Numbered from the stretch's first letter, positions 46,141-56,698 are shown. The stretch: 64,000 nt of DNA from Allocoleopsis franciscana PCC 7113 (GCF_000317515.1 NC_019738.1:843501-907500), one strand, 5' to 3'. Numbers and translations: made by a program. The notes: a model not told the origin generated them from the letters alone.

Positions 46141-49100
46141 GCAACTCACATCAACCGAACGATTTTACGGCTCATAACGATCGCGTATTAACCCGACTCG
46201 CTTGGGCGATTGAGGCGTCTCAGGGGCAATTTTCCCTAATTTTGGCGCGTTGCAACTATGCCAGTTTGCGCGAACAGATGGTACAGCAGTTGCGCGAATG
46301 TTGCCCTGTGGAAATTCGGGTAATCGTCCTCAAGCATACGGTCAAGACGCTCTATACCACAATTCGAGATGAATTGGCAGAGGAACAGCCAGAGGCTCTG
46401 ATGGTGCTGGGATTGGAGTCGGTGCGCGATATTGCTCGTGTCTTGACTTCAACCAACCAAGTCCGGGAGGAGTTTCGCAAAAATTTCCCCTTCCCCTTGG
46501 TGTTGTGGGTGAATGACGAGATTGTGGAAAAACTGATTCGGATAGCACCGGATTTCGAGAATTGGGCTACCTCTGTTGAATTTGCGATCGCAACGGAAAA
46601 TCTACTGGTTGACTTACAGCAGAGAGCTAATTATCTGTTTACCAAAATATTAGAACTGGGTGCCGAGCCGTTTTTGTCAAACGATACGATCTTTGGTGCT
46701 AACTATCGCCGAGAAACTCATGCAGCGTTGCAGGATTTGCGCGATCGCGGTGAGGATTTGACACCGGAATTGCAAGCCTGTGTAAATTTTGTGCTAGGGC
46801 GAGATGCCTATGCGAATGATGAGATTGATCAAGCTACAGCGCTCTATCAGAAAAGTTTGAATTTTTGGCAGCAAACCAGCAATTTAGAGCGGCAGGGCGT
46901 CTTATTGTTTCATCTGGGACTGTGTTTTTGCCGTCAAGCCGAGCGGTATGGAAGCGAAAACTGTTACTGCTGGGAGGAAGCTCGGCGCTATGTGCAGCAG
47001 TGTCTTGATAGGTTTGAACAGGCACAACGGCAAGATTTAGTTGCCAAGTTTATCAATCAACTGGGTGAGATACTGCGAAGTCAGAAGGCTTGGGAACAGT
47101 TTCACAATTTGGCGCAAAAAGCGTTAGCGCTGCACAAAACGTATCATCATCCAGTTCAGTTGGCGCAGGATTACGGATTTCTGGCGGAAGTTGCACTAGA
47201 GCAATCTCGCTGGACGGAGGCTCATCGAGCCGCACAGACAGCACTGGAGATTATTACTCAGGTTTCAACAGAGCAACGACGACACCAAAATTTGTATTTG
47301 TTACTGTTGGCGCGATCGCAACAGCAACTCGGTCAGTATACAGATGCGATCGCAAATCTGGAAACAGCGCGAAAAATCGGCACTCAAGATAACCCGCAGC
47401 TTTACCTTCGCATTCTGAAAATTTTACAGACACTCTACTGCGAACAAAAGAACTATCTAGAAGCGTTTCGGGTGAAGCAAGAACAGCGTTCGGTTGAGCA
47501 ACAGTATGGGTTCCGGGCGTTTATTGGTGCAGGTCGAATTAAAGCTCAACGGCAGGCGCGATCGGCTGTGGCACAGGCTGAATTTCAGGCAATGGTCGCG
47601 CAGGAAATTGCAGCTTCCGGTCGGCAACAGGATGTGGAGCGCTTAATTGAACGCATTGGCAGTACTCAGCATAAACTGACGGTGCTGTATGGTCAATCAG
47701 GAGTGGGCAAGAGTTCGATGGTGGATGCGGGGTTAATTCCTGCGCTGAAAGAGAGAGCGATCGGGACTCGTGATGTTTTGCCTGTTCGACAAAGAGTTTA
47801 CACGCATTGGATCGAGGAGTTAGGGAACTGTTTAGCTGCTGCATTGGGAGATGTTGCTGGTAGCAAAGAACCGATTCCTGAATGCGATTCTCTAGAAACA
47901 ATTCTCGAACAGTTGCGGCAAAATGAGCATCGCAATCTGCTGACTGTGCTAATTTTTGACCAATTTGAAGAATTCTTCTTTGTTGGCAAACATCAAGCTG
48001 ACCAGGAACGGTTTGCTGAGTTTTTTCAAAGTTGTATCAATATTCCGTTTGTCAAGGTCATTTTGTCTTTGCGAGAAGATTATTTGCACTTATTGTTGCG
48101 GTGCAGTCGCAAGGTCAAGCTGGATGTCATTAATAATAATATTTTGGATAAAGAGATTCTCTACTACGTCGGCAACTTTTCTCCTGAAGATGCGAAAGCC
48201 ATTATTCTAAGCCTGACTCAACGTTCTCAGTTTTATCTAGAGCCTGAGTTAGTTGATGCGTTGGTTCAGGATTTAGCCAGTGAATTGGGAGAGGTACGTC
48301 CGATCGAGTTACAGGTTGTAGGGGCACAGCTACAAACAGAAAGTATCACCACCTTGAATCAGTATCGGGAACATGGCCCGAAAGAGGAATTGGTGCAGCG
48401 CTATCTACAAGAAGTGGTGGCAGACTGTGGAACTGAGCATCAACGAGCGGCTGAATTAGTTTTGTACTTACTGACAGATGAAAATAACACCCGTCCTCTC
48501 AAGACACGGGCTGAGTTGGAAGGAGATTTAAAGGCATTAGCGGCAGATTTTGCAGCGGAAGCAGATAATTTAAGTTTAGTCTTAAAGATTTTTGTAGAAT
48601 CTGGGTTAGTTTTTCTGTTGCCTGAAATGCCTGCTGACCGTTATCAATTAGTTCATGATTATCTTGTTACTTTTATTCGTCATCAGCAGGAACCGAAGTT
48701 AAATGAATTAATTGAACAACTGGAAGAAGAAAGGGAAAAACGTCATGAGGAAGAACTAAAGCGTAAACAGACAGAGAATGAGTTAAAGCAACTTGAACAG
48801 GCTCAGCAGATATTAGCTGAAGCTAATCGGACAGCAAAGCAGAAGATTCGTATAGGCACTGCTGTACTAATCTCTTCTTTGGTTTTTGCTGTAGCAGCAA
48901 CAGGGATAGCGGGTAGGCAAGAATTAGCGCGTCAGAGAGCAGTTGTATCAATTGAAAGTATAAAACTAGCAAGCCAAGGCGATAGCAATCGCATGATCAA
49001 ACATTACGAAGAAGCAGTGGATGACTTTAACAAAGCAATCAAAATAGATCCAAAAAATCAATATGTTTTAGCTGGAAGAGGTGATACTTATCAAAGAATG

Positions 49101-50657
49101 AAGCGTTACACTGAAGCAGTAGCTGACTTGAACACTGCCCTAAATATTGATCCAAAATATGCTTTTGCGCTTGGTAGCCGAGGAGAAACTTATCGCTTAA
49201 TGGGGGACTACGACAAAGCCTTAAGTGACTTCAACCAAGCCCTTAAGCTTGATCCTCAGTATATATTTGTGCTTGGTAGTCGAGGAGAAACTTACCAGTC
49301 AATAGGTAACTACGACAAAGCTTTAGTTGACTTCAACCAAGCCCTTAAGCTTGACTCAAAACTAGAATGGGTGTTCGCCGACCGGGGAGAAACCTATCGC
49401 TTGATGGGGGAGTACACTAAAGCCTTGATGGACTTCAATAGTGCCATTAATCTTAACCCTAACTATGCTTTGGCAATCGCGAATCGAGGTCAGATTTACA
49501 AGCAACAGAAGCGCTATAATGACGCACTAAATGACTTCAACCAGGCTATTGAACTTGACCCTCAACAGCACTGGATAATTCCTGAGCGCATCGAAACCTA
49601 TCGCCTAATGGGGGGCTATGAAAAAGCATTGACCATCTTCAACCAAGCCATTAACCTTAACCCGAAAAATGTTGGTGCTCTCGCAAGCCGGGGAGCAACC
49701 TACCACTTTATGGAGCGGTATAAGGAAGCTTTAGGGGACTTCAACCGTACCATTCAACTTGACTCTAAGAATACCTTTGCACTTGGGAGTCGAGGTCAGA
49801 TCTACTCCCAGATGGAACAATATGAGAAAGCTTTGGCAGACTTGAACAAAGCTATTGAGCTTGACCCTACTTCAGATTGGGCGATCATTAGTCGGGGTGA
49901 AACCTACCTGGAATTGTTGCGCTATGAAGAAGCTTTGGCCGACTTTACCCGTATCATGGAACTTAACCCCAAAAATGTTTCTGCTCTATGGGGTCGGGGA
50001 AATGCTTACCGTGAAATGGAGCGTTATGATAAAGCATTGAATGACTTTAACCAAGCTATCAAGCTAGGCTCTGATTCAAAGTTAGATAAGCTAACTATGT
50101 CTGACCTGATTGCTCAGCAAGGGTGGCTCTATCGCCAAATGGGTCGTTACGAAGAAGCCTTAGCTAACTTCAAGAATACTCTTGAGCTGAATCCCAAGCA
50201 GTATTTAGCTCTGGAAGGGCGAGGTGAAATTTACCGCTACATGAGACGGTACAACGAAGCTCTGGACAACTTCACTTTTGCCCTTGAACTTGACACTAAG
50301 AATGACTGGCCTATCTACAATCGGGCTTTAGTCTACCTAGCACTGGGACAAAAAGACCAAGGACAGGCTGACTTAAACAAGGCTATCCAAAGCGCCCAAC
50401 AGCGGTACGAAAAAGATACTCAAAATTGGCGTAATCTTGGCAGTCAGTGGCGAAACGGTTTTAACGTAGCGATTTATTACCTAGCTGCTAGTAAAACTGA
50501 ACAAGCAGAACACCAATATCGAGAACTGCTCTCCAAGAAGCCTTCAACTTACATCCTGCGTGAGGCCATACGCGATCTAGATGACTTTCTATTCCTCTTC
50601 CCTGACCATGCTCAAGCTAAATCCATGCGAGAGTTATTACAAACTGCCCTGAAGTGA
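46137..50657 (+). CDS. STAND-type P-loop NTPase with TPR repeats and a membrane helix
   Basis: 1506 residues. An N-terminal domain of about 165 residues (LTRLAWAIEASQGQFSLI, then REQMVQQL) is followed by an alpha-solenoid to about 480. The NTPase comes next, with Walker A GQSGVGKSSMVDAGLIPAL near 518-535 and Walker B LTVLIFDQFEEFFF near 602-614, typical of novel STAND NTPases. A charged coiled coil near 855-900 precedes one transmembrane helix at about 905-925. About 14 TPR units fill 945-1420. STAND proteins oligomerise on sensing a ligand; many are anti-phage sensors. No effector enzyme is recognisable. It overlaps the upstream 111-residue gene (ATGA). Confidence 0.88.
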   Translation: MSNSHQPNDFTAHNDRVLTRLAWAIEASQGQFSLILARCNYASLREQMVQQLRECCPVEIRVIVLKHTVKTLYTTIRDELAEEQPEALMVLGLESVRDIARVLTSTNQVREEFRKNFPFPLVLWVNDEIVEKLIRIAPDFENWATSVEFAIATENLLVDLQQRANYLFTKILELGAEPFLSNDTIFGANYRRETHAALQDLRDRGEDLTPELQACVNFVLGRDAYANDEIDQATALYQKSLNFWQQTSNLERQGVLLFHLGLCFCRQAERYGSENCYCWEEARRYVQQCLDRFEQAQRQDLVAKFINQLGEILRSQKAWEQFHNLAQKALALHKTYHHPVQLAQDYGFLAEVALEQSRWTEAHRAAQTALEIITQVSTEQRRHQNLYLLLLARSQQQLGQYTDAIANLETARKIGTQDNPQLYLRILKILQTLYCEQKNYLEAFRVKQEQRSVEQQYGFRAFIGAGRIKAQRQARSAVAQAEFQAMVAQEIAASGRQQDVERLIERIGSTQHKLTVLYGQSGVGKSSMVDAGLIPALKERAIGTRDVLPVRQRVYTHWIEELGNCLAAALGDVAGSKEPIPECDSLETILEQLRQNEHRNLLTVLIFDQFEEFFFVGKHQADQERFAEFFQSCINIPFVKVILSLREDYLHLLLRCSRKVKLDVINNNILDKEILYYVGNFSPEDAKAIILSLTQRSQFYLEPELVDALVQDLASELGEVRPIELQVVGAQLQTESITTLNQYREHGPKEELVQRYLQEVVADCGTEHQRAAELVLYLLTDENNTRPLKTRAELEGDLKALAADFAAEADNLSLVLKIFVESGLVFLLPEMPADRYQLVHDYLVTFIRHQQEPKLNELIEQLEEEREKRHEEELKRKQTENELKQLEQAQQILAEANRTAKQKIRIGTAVLISSLVFAVAATGIAGRQELARQRAVVSIESIKLASQGDSNRMIKHYEEAVDDFNKAIKIDPKNQYVLAGRGDTYQRMKRYTEAVADLNTALNIDPKYAFALGSRGETYRLMGDYDKALSDFNQALKLDPQYIFVLGSRGETYQSIGNYDKALVDFNQALKLDSKLEWVFADRGETYRLMGEYTKALMDFNSAINLNPNYALAIANRGQIYKQQKRYNDALNDFNQAIELDPQQHWIIPERIETYRLMGGYEKALTIFNQAINLNPKNVGALASRGATYHFMERYKEALGDFNRTIQLDSKNTFALGSRGQIYSQMEQYEKALADLNKAIELDPTSDWAIISRGETYLELLRYEEALADFTRIMELNPKNVSALWGRGNAYREMERYDKALNDFNQAIKLGSDSKLDKLTMSDLIAQQGWLYRQMGRYEEALANFKNTLELNPKQYLALEGRGEIYRYMRRYNEALDNFTFALELDTKNDWPIYNRALVYLALGQKDQGQADLNKAIQSAQQRYEKDTQNWRNLGSQWRNGFNVAIYYLAASKTEQAEHQYRELLSKKPSTYILREAIRDLDDFLFLFPDHAQAKSMRELLQTALK

Positions 50658-50740
50658 ATCTGATATCGCCGAAACAACAATTTTTTGTAGGGGCAGTGCC
50701 TCCTCACTAAAGCTCCGGGTGCCTGCTCCTAAACCCTGAC

Positions 50741-50767
50741 GGGGCAACCACGGGGGGATTGCCCCTA
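50741..50767. repeat. Interspersed hairpin repeat (copy 2)
   Basis: GGGGCAACCACGGGGGGATT followed by GCCCCTA. It is the inverted counterpart of 21409-21435, differing by one base insertion and one substitution. It lies in the 206-bp gap between convergent genes. Confidence 0.7.
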
Positions 50768-50863
50768 CCAATTAATGAACCGATGCTCTACAGGCAAGGT
50801 GGCAATTTCAGCATTACTGGGTGCAGTAGGGTGAGGAGCAACACCCTCTACCAAGGTAGCCAG

Positions 50864-53527
50864 CTATTCGGTTAACGCTGAATGCAACTGCTGCTGTGCA
50901 CTTTCCAAAGCTTCTGCCAACTTACTGGCGTCGCGTCCACCCGCTTGCGCGAAGTTGGGGCGTCCACCACCGCCACCGCCGCAGAGTTTGGCAATTGCAC
51001 CAATGAATTTACCCGCTTGCAATCCCTTGGCGTTAACTCCCTTGCTAAACGCCGCCACTAAACTGACTTTGTCCGCTTCGGGCACTGAACCCAACACGAC
51101 AGCACTTTCTCCCAGTTTTTGCTGCAAACGCTCAGCCGCCGTTTTCAAGCCATCGGCGTCCACATCTGCGAGTTGGGCAACGAGAATTTTGAACTCACCC
51201 ACTGACTCGGCTTTGGCGAGCAATTGGTCGGATTTGGCTAAAGCTAGTTCTTGTTTAGAGGCATCGAGTTGCTTTTGGGTTGCCTTAAGTTCGTTCTGTA
51301 AACCAGCGATCCGATCAGGGACTTCTTCGGGTTTAACTTTAAAGCGATCGCTCAATTCTCGCACTACTTTATCCCGCACGTTCAGGTAATCCAGTACAGC
51401 CGGCCCTGCAACCGCTTCAATCCTGCGTATACCAGAGGAAATACCCGTTTCCGAGACAATCTTAAATACCCCAATCTCCGCCGTGTTGCTCACATGGGTT
51501 CCGCCGCACAGTTCCATTGAGACACCAGGGAAATCAATCACTCGCACCTCATCCCCGTACTTCTCCCCAAACATGGCGATCGCACCTCGACGCTTTGCCT
51601 CCTCAATAGGCAGCACTTCTACTGCCGCCGTATGAGCTTCTGCAATCCAGGTATTGACTTGTTCCTCAATTTGCTGTACCTCTTGTGCGGTCAGAGCGCG
51701 AGGGCTGTTAAAGTCAAAACGCAATCGGTCAAAGTCTACCAAAGAACCCGCCTGAGAGATGCCGGGGTCAACAATCTGTTTCAGCGCCGCTTGCAGCAAG
51801 TGAGTTGCTGTATGGTTCGCTTGGGCGCGACGGCGACAAGAACGGTCAATTTGAGCGGTTAAGGTTGCGCCTACTTCCAAGGTGCCGCGTTCGATGGAAC
51901 CGAAGTGGACAAAGAAATCGGATTCTTTCTTAACGTCTTCAACCCGTACTAGGACAGTATCGCCGGACAAGTAGCCGCGATCGCCAATTTGTCCCCCGGA
52001 TTCTGCATAGAATGGTGTGCGATCAAGAATCACCTGCACCTTGTTACCGGCTTCAGCCGATTCCACCGACTTGCCATCGACTAACAGCGCCTCTACCTTG
52101 GCTGTTGACTGTGGTTGCTTGTAGCCTAAGAACTCGGTGACTTGGATGTGTTCAGCCAGCTTATCCAAGCTACCCTGTACCGTGAGGTCAATGGTTTCAT
52201 GGGCATCACGGGCACGTTCTCGCTGTGCCTCCATCTCCTTCTCAAAGCCTGCAATATCCACCGACAAACCTTGTTCTTCGGCGATTTCTTGAGTTAATTC
52301 CAAGGGGAAGCCATAGGTGTCGTAGAGAGTAAAAGCATCTTTGCCAGAAATCTGACCCCCCTTTGTCCCCCCTTGGGTTCGGGGGAGAGAGGATAGAATC
52401 TCTGCCAGCAGCTTTTCGCCCCGTTCCAAGGTTCTCAGGAATTGGGATTCTTCTCGTTGCAGTTCGGCCTTGATGGCGTCTTCCCGTATCCGAACATTAG
52501 GATAAGCAGATTCGGAAAGTGCGATCGCACTTTCTGCCACTTGAGCGGTAAACTCACCTTGAATCCCAATCAACCGCCCGTGACGCACAACTCGACGAAT
52601 TAAGCGGCGCAGCACATAACCCCGACCGACATTTGAAGCCGTAATCCCATCGGCAATCATGTGCACCACAGACCGAACATGGTCGCCAATCACCTTAAGA
52701 GAGACTTTAGTTTTCTCATCACTCTTGGCGTAGTCAATCCCGGCAATATCGGCGGCGGTTTTGATAATCGGGAAAATTAAGTCCGTTTCGTAGTTATTCG
52801 GCACCTTCTGGAGGATTTGCGCCATCCTCTCCAGTCCCATCCCGGTGTCAATATTTTTGTTTTTGAGGGGTGTCAGCTTGCCATCCGCATCCCGGTTGTA
52901 TTGCATGAACACCAAGTTATAAAACTCGATGAACCGACTATCATCTTCTAAATCAATATTGTCGTCGCCTCGTTCGGGATGAAAGTCGTAATAAAGTTCC
53001 GAACAGGGGCCACAAGGGCCAGTTGGGCCAGACACCCAGAAGTTATCATCCTCTCCCATGCGCTGAATGCGTTGGGGAGGGATACCGATTTGGTCGCGCC
53101 AGATGGCAAAAGCTTCGTCATCTTCTTTGAATACACTAATGACGATGCGTTCTGGGGGCAAACCAAAGACTTGCGTGGACAGTTCCCATGCCCATGCGAT
53201 CGCTTGTTCTTTAAAATAATCCCCAAAACTGAAGTTACCCAGCATTTCAAAGAAGGTGTGATGCCGTGCCGTGCGTCCGACGTTCTCAATATCGTTGGTG
53301 CGAATACACTTTTGGGAAGTAGTAGCGCGGGAAAATTCCGACTGACGCTGTCCTAGAAATATAGGTTTAAAGGGTAACATCCCCGCGATAGTGAGCAACA
53401 CGGTGGGATCTTCCGGTACTAGAGAGGCACTCGGCAGCGCCTTGTGTCCACGAGTCGCAAAGAAGTCGAGGAAGGTTTGCCGGATTTCGCTACCGCTTTT
53501 GAAGTTAGGGGATTCAGGCATGGTCAT
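50864..53527 (-). CDS. alaS: Alanyl-tRNA synthetase
   Basis: 887 residues. The aminoacylation domain carries [17 protein letters not shown] (motif 1/2), followed by [15 protein letters not shown]. The editing domain has the zinc-type [11 protein letters not shown] and [12 protein letters not shown], and the C-terminal DHHA1-like [14 protein letters not shown] completes the enzyme. Between LAEIL and [16 protein letters not shown] a 13-residue block rich in Gly/Pro ([13 protein letters not shown]) is encoded by DNA that looks like an interspersed repeat (52355-52393). The start is ATG 53527; ATG 53521 is also possible. A group II intron lies about 120 bp upstream, on the same strand. Confidence 0.96.
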   Translation of the reverse strand: MTMPESPNFKSGSEIRQTFLDFFATRGHKALPSASLVPEDPTVLLTIAGMLPFKPIFLGQRQSEFSRATTSQKCIRTNDIENVGRTARHHTFFEMLGNFSFGDYFKEQAIAWAWELSTQVFGLPPERIVISVFKEDDEAFAIWRDQIGIPPQRIQRMGEDDNFWVSGPTGPCGPCSELYYDFHPERGDDNIDLEDDSRFIEFYNLVFMQYNRDADGKLTPLKNKNIDTGMGLERMAQILQKVPNNYETDLIFPIIKTAADIAGIDYAKSDEKTKVSLKVIGDHVRSVVHMIADGITASNVGRGYVLRRLIRRVVRHGRLIGIQGEFTAQVAESAIALSESAYPNVRIREDAIKAELQREESQFLRTLERGEKLLAEILSSLPRTQGGTKGGQISGKDAFTLYDTYGFPLELTQEIAEEQGLSVDIAGFEKEMEAQRERARDAHETIDLTVQGSLDKLAEHIQVTEFLGYKQPQSTAKVEALLVDGKSVESAEAGNKVQVILDRTPFYAESGGQIGDRGYLSGDTVLVRVEDVKKESDFFVHFGSIERGTLEVGATLTAQIDRSCRRRAQANHTATHLLQAALKQIVDPGISQAGSLVDFDRLRFDFNSPRALTAQEVQQIEEQVNTWIAEAHTAAVEVLPIEEAKRRGAIAMFGEKYGDEVRVIDFPGVSMELCGGTHVSNTAEIGVFKIVSETGISSGIRRIEAVAGPAVLDYLNVRDKVVRELSDRFKVKPEEVPDRIAGLQNELKATQKQLDASKQELALAKSDQLLAKAESVGEFKILVAQLADVDADGLKTAAERLQQKLGESAVVLGSVPEADKVSLVAAFSKGVNAKGLQAGKFIGAIAKLCGGGGGGRPNFAQAGGRDASKLAEALESAQQQLHSALTE
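52355..52393 (-). repeat. Interspersed repeat inserted in frame within alaS
   Basis: The + strand reads GACCCCCCTTTGTCCCCCCT and then TGGGTTCGGGGGAGAGAG, which has the composition and hairpin pattern of the G/C-run repeats found in intergenic spacers (for example near 59340 and 61740). It adds 13 residues to AlaS without breaking the frame. Confidence 0.6.
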
Positions 53528-53687
53528 CTAGGGGGGATTAGGAAGCAAAAAGGTTGCGACAGGTCAGTCATCAGTTTGAGTACACCGGAGTGAAAACTCG
53601 GACTCAAGCTCATCACTTCCACAAAATCTGGGTGCTGATCAGTCAAGTTAGGGGTCGAGTAGGATATCGCTATCCTACCCTCCCATT

Positions 53688-53724
53688 CAAAACAGTGCTT
53701 GCGACTTTCACCGCACACTGCTTC
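53688..53724 (-). ncRNA. Group II intron domain V
   Basis: On the minus strand AAGCAGTG pairs with CACTGTTT around the TGCGGTGAAAGTCGCAAG middle, with the catalytic AGC triad and GAAA tetraloop. This is the most conserved part of the ribozyme and supports catalytic competence. Confidence 0.85.
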
Positions 53725-53780
53725 TTGTTAATTCGGTGCTTGTTATACACACCGCTTGCCCATTACTAGGGCTTAGGCGA

Positions 53781-55577
53781 CTAGAAAGGGTGTTGGTCTA
53801 TATACCGCTCTAGTTCTTTGTTGCCAACAACCTGCTTGTCGCGGGCTGTTTTATAGTCGTGACAGTGTCGATGGAGTAGGTGTTTGTTTTTGACCGTATC
53901 ATCGCCTCCAAGGGAGGTTCTAATGATATGGTCGATTTCCCAATTGTCTCCATCTTTGAAGAATAGTCCGCAGTGGGCGCATCTCCCCTTTTGTGCTTTC
54001 AGAAGCATTGTAGCTTTCCTTGGCAGCTCCGGGTGTTTGCCCATTCTTTCGCTCCAGTAGAGGGTGTCACCGTCATAAGGGCTTTTTTCTCCGACCACTT
54101 TCTTGTGCCTAACTATAGGCGTTTCGGCATGAAGTAATAGTCTGAGTGGGTTGTTTTCCTCTCTTGTGGAGAAGACCCACTTTTTACCTTTGATGGCATG
54201 AAAGTATTGTTTGATTACTTTCCCTTTTCTTTTTCTCCCTCTTCTTCTTACTGCCCAGGCTCTGAGTTGCTGGTAGGTGTTAGAGTCTGCCTTTGAGAAG
54301 GTTCTCTTACTCACCACACAAGAGTAGTAGTTGCTCCACCCTTTAATCACAGGATTCAGATGTTTGATTAACGCTGCCTGTGGGACATTTTTATGCTCGT
54401 GGATTATCTTACCAACTTTCGCCGTGTGTTTCTTCAGTGCCTCTTTACTGGGAGTGATGAAGGTTTTGAAATCCATGTATCTCTGTTCTTTCTTGGAACC
54501 GTCTTTTCTCGGTCTTCCGGTGGTGTATTTGCCGTAGTGGCATTTACCCACCTTGAATTGACGAATGTTAAACCCAAGAAAGTCAAAACCCACGTTTCCT
54601 TCATACTTGTGGAGGGTATGGGAAATTCGTGTTTTACTGGGTTTCAATTCCAAACCCATGCCTTTCAAAAACTCTTCTATTGCCTTTTTACATCTCTGGA
54701 CAACGGTTATGTCTTTGTCTAATATGACAAAATCATCGGCGTACCTGACTAGACAAGCTGTTTTGGACACCGCTTTTGTCAGTTGTTCCATCCCGTGGAG
54801 GGCTATGTTGGCGAGTAATGGTGAAATTACACCGCCCTGAGGCGTTCCCTCTGATGTAGGAATTAATTGTGCCTCATCTATGGCACCCGCTTTTAACCAA
54901 GACCTGACTTGCCGTCTTAGGGTGGGGAACGTATTTAGTTTCTCAAGAAGAGCATTGTGATTGATTTTATCGAAGCATTGTGATATATCTGCATCTAAAA
55001 CATACTTAGGTTGTTTGTTGATACTCAGATATATTTGTCCGACAGCGTCATGGCACGAGCGTCCTGGTCTAAAGCCGTAGCTATTTGGCTCGAACTTGGA
55101 TTCCCATTCGGGTTCTAAGGCTAGTTTCACTAGCGCCTGCAAGGCACGGTCATGTATGGTCGGTATTCCGAGAGGTCGTTTTTCGTCTTTTCCTGGTTTC
55201 GGTATCCAAATCCTCCGCGTGGGTTTGGATTTTCCAGTTAGTCTCAGGTTCTTTACTAAGGTGAGACGTTGCTTTGGGGTTAGGCTTTTCTTCCCATCCA
55301 CTCCTGCCGTCTTCTTCCCTTTATTGTCCTGAGTGACCTGTCTTACCGCCAGACACCTTGCTGACCAAGACTGCATCAAGGTTTTCTGTAGCTTGTGAAC
55401 TATTCTGACATCGTCACGCTTTGCGGCTTGGTAAATCCGCTTCTGCAACTTGAATACACGTTTCTCGATGTGTTTCCAAGGTATGTTTTTCCACTCTTCG
55501 TGGTCTACCCCTTTACACACCGGAATGTCGTTGTCCCATTCCATCCTGAATTTTATTTCGGCTTTGGACTTATTCAT
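53781..55577 (-). CDS. ltrA: Group II intron reverse transcriptase/maturase with HNH domain
   Basis: 598 residues. The reverse transcriptase blocks are complete: PLGIPTIHDRALQ, SYGFRPGRSCHDA, the catalytic YADDF, and GTPQGGVISPLLANI, then the thumb/maturase X domain (IKGWSNYY). A C-terminal HNH endonuclease is visible as CAHCGLFFKDGDNW followed by EIDHI and HRHCHDYKT. Together these carry out splicing, target cleavage and reverse transcription for retrohoming. No frameshift or stop interrupts it, so the intron may be mobile. Confidence 0.95.
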   Translation of the reverse strand: MNKSKAEIKFRMEWDNDIPVCKGVDHEEWKNIPWKHIEKRVFKLQKRIYQAAKRDDVRIVHKLQKTLMQSWSARCLAVRQVTQDNKGKKTAGVDGKKSLTPKQRLTLVKNLRLTGKSKPTRRIWIPKPGKDEKRPLGIPTIHDRALQALVKLALEPEWESKFEPNSYGFRPGRSCHDAVGQIYLSINKQPKYVLDADISQCFDKINHNALLEKLNTFPTLRRQVRSWLKAGAIDEAQLIPTSEGTPQGGVISPLLANIALHGMEQLTKAVSKTACLVRYADDFVILDKDITVVQRCKKAIEEFLKGMGLELKPSKTRISHTLHKYEGNVGFDFLGFNIRQFKVGKCHYGKYTTGRPRKDGSKKEQRYMDFKTFITPSKEALKKHTAKVGKIIHEHKNVPQAALIKHLNPVIKGWSNYYSCVVSKRTFSKADSNTYQQLRAWAVRRRGRKRKGKVIKQYFHAIKGKKWVFSTREENNPLRLLLHAETPIVRHKKVVGEKSPYDGDTLYWSERMGKHPELPRKATMLLKAQKGRCAHCGLFFKDGDNWEIDHIIRTSLGGDDTVKNKHLLHRHCHDYKTARDKQVVGNKELERYIDQHPF

Positions 55578-56329
55578 TGCTACATCGTTGCTTTACCATC
55601 CGAATTAACGTGCCTACGTCAGCTTATCCCCTGCATTACCAGGGGCATTTGCTTCTTAGGCAATCCCTCTCAATGCGTCATACGCCTGAGTAACTACTGG
55701 TAAAATCGACCTTTTTACCAGAGAGCGCATTGAGTTACTTCGTTTCTGACTACCGTTTGTCGCTGACTTTAGGGTCTTCCTTTCCGCCGGGTTAATTTCT
55801 GGATGCTTTGACAATAGGAACCAGAGTCTTTGTCCTAGTAGTGAACATAGAATCACTACCCCTTTTTCACCTTACCCTTTTGGGTCAAGCCGATAACCTG
55901 CGTAGGCTTGTCAATAGTAACGACGGTTCTGTAAGAAGTTCGCTTACTACCCATAGTCCGCTATACGTGACGGGATTATCCGGTCAGGTTCCGGGGTACC
56001 GCCTTACTTTCCCAGCTTCCCCGATTTGATACTCATTCTTGTCGGAGTGGGATATGTTGTCACCTCTACATCTGAGGGGATGGAATTGCACCATCACGGT
56101 AATCAAATTATCAAGGTTCAGTTTCAGCCGATACGAAGGACTGAGTTCCTTGCCCCGTGTACACTTCAGAATAAAGTCCTCGGTTTGGACGGGAACGAAT
56201 CGCACCTGGTTATCTATTTTTACATTTGTTTATCCAGTGTTGCTGCGTTTCTAGTCGAGGAGTGGCTGGTGTCAAGCAGAATTGTTACTTCTTCGTGCAA
56301 TATTTGCCATTCGTAAAGACTCATCAACT

Positions 56330-56698
56330 TTAGTAAACGGCGTGTAGCCGCTAGGGAAGGCTATGTTAGTTTAAATACATGGACATCGAACTCCAGATAA
56401 ACAACCGGAGAACAACAAAATCAGTGGGCATAGATGCGATGTTCCCGATCTGTGACCCGACCACAGTAGAAACCAGCCAAGCATAGATTCAAGGGGCTAA
56501 ACGCTAGGGCAACCTGAGCAAGCCAAACGAAGGTCTAGGAAGACGCAACTGTGTTGGACTAAAGTAAAGGTAGAGCTGTGGAAGTTGTAAACCTTAGTAA
56601 TTTACCGTTCATTAGGAAATCTGAAAGTTAACTCGTTGAAAATACAAACTTGTGTACTTGAATGGGTCTAGCAACAATTGGCTAGGCCCATTAGTTTT
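56330..56698 (+). ncRNA. Candidate structured noncoding RNA of unknown family
   Basis: The 700-bp region upstream of the copper-chaperone gene lacks a convincing ORF but shows local stems (CTGTG/CACAG near 56450-56466, GTCT-AGGA-AGAC near 56534, GTAAA/TTTAC near 56587). It ends in a strong, + strand-oriented terminator. A GGGCAACCTGAGCAAGCC segment (56507-56524) recalls the conserved Q-region of group I introns, but the remaining group I elements are not found. I could not match it to tmRNA, RNase P, 6S or SRP RNA from memory. Confidence 0.35.
56661..56698 (+). terminator. Strong rho-independent terminator, + strand
   Basis: A 12-bp stem AATGGGTCTAGC / GCTAGGCCCATT (one wobble pair) with an 8-base loop, followed by AGTTTT. 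No coding gene precedes it on this strand, so it must end a noncoding transcript. Confidence 0.75.

Larger units (their letters stand above)
53647..56205 (-). mobile_element. Group II intron, about 2.56 kb, intact-looking
   Basis: The 5' end is assigned to GTGCGATTCGTTCCCG, whose first G pairs with base 56205; GTGCG is the consensus intron start. The 3' part holds a domain V hairpin at 53688-53724 (AGC triad, GAAA tetraloop) and a domain VI-like stem (GTAGGATA/TATCCTAC) ending near CTCGACCCCTAAC at 53647. An RT/HNH ORF sits in the domain IV position. The intron lies in the same direction as alaS, in what should be its leader or promoter region, rather than inside a gene. The exact 3' end is uncertain by a few bases. 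Confidence 0.85.

Noticed and set aside
56330-56698. tmRNA, 6S, RNase P or SRP RNA gene
   Set aside because: None of the conserved core sequences of these RNAs as I know them was found, so it is listed only as an unknown candidate.
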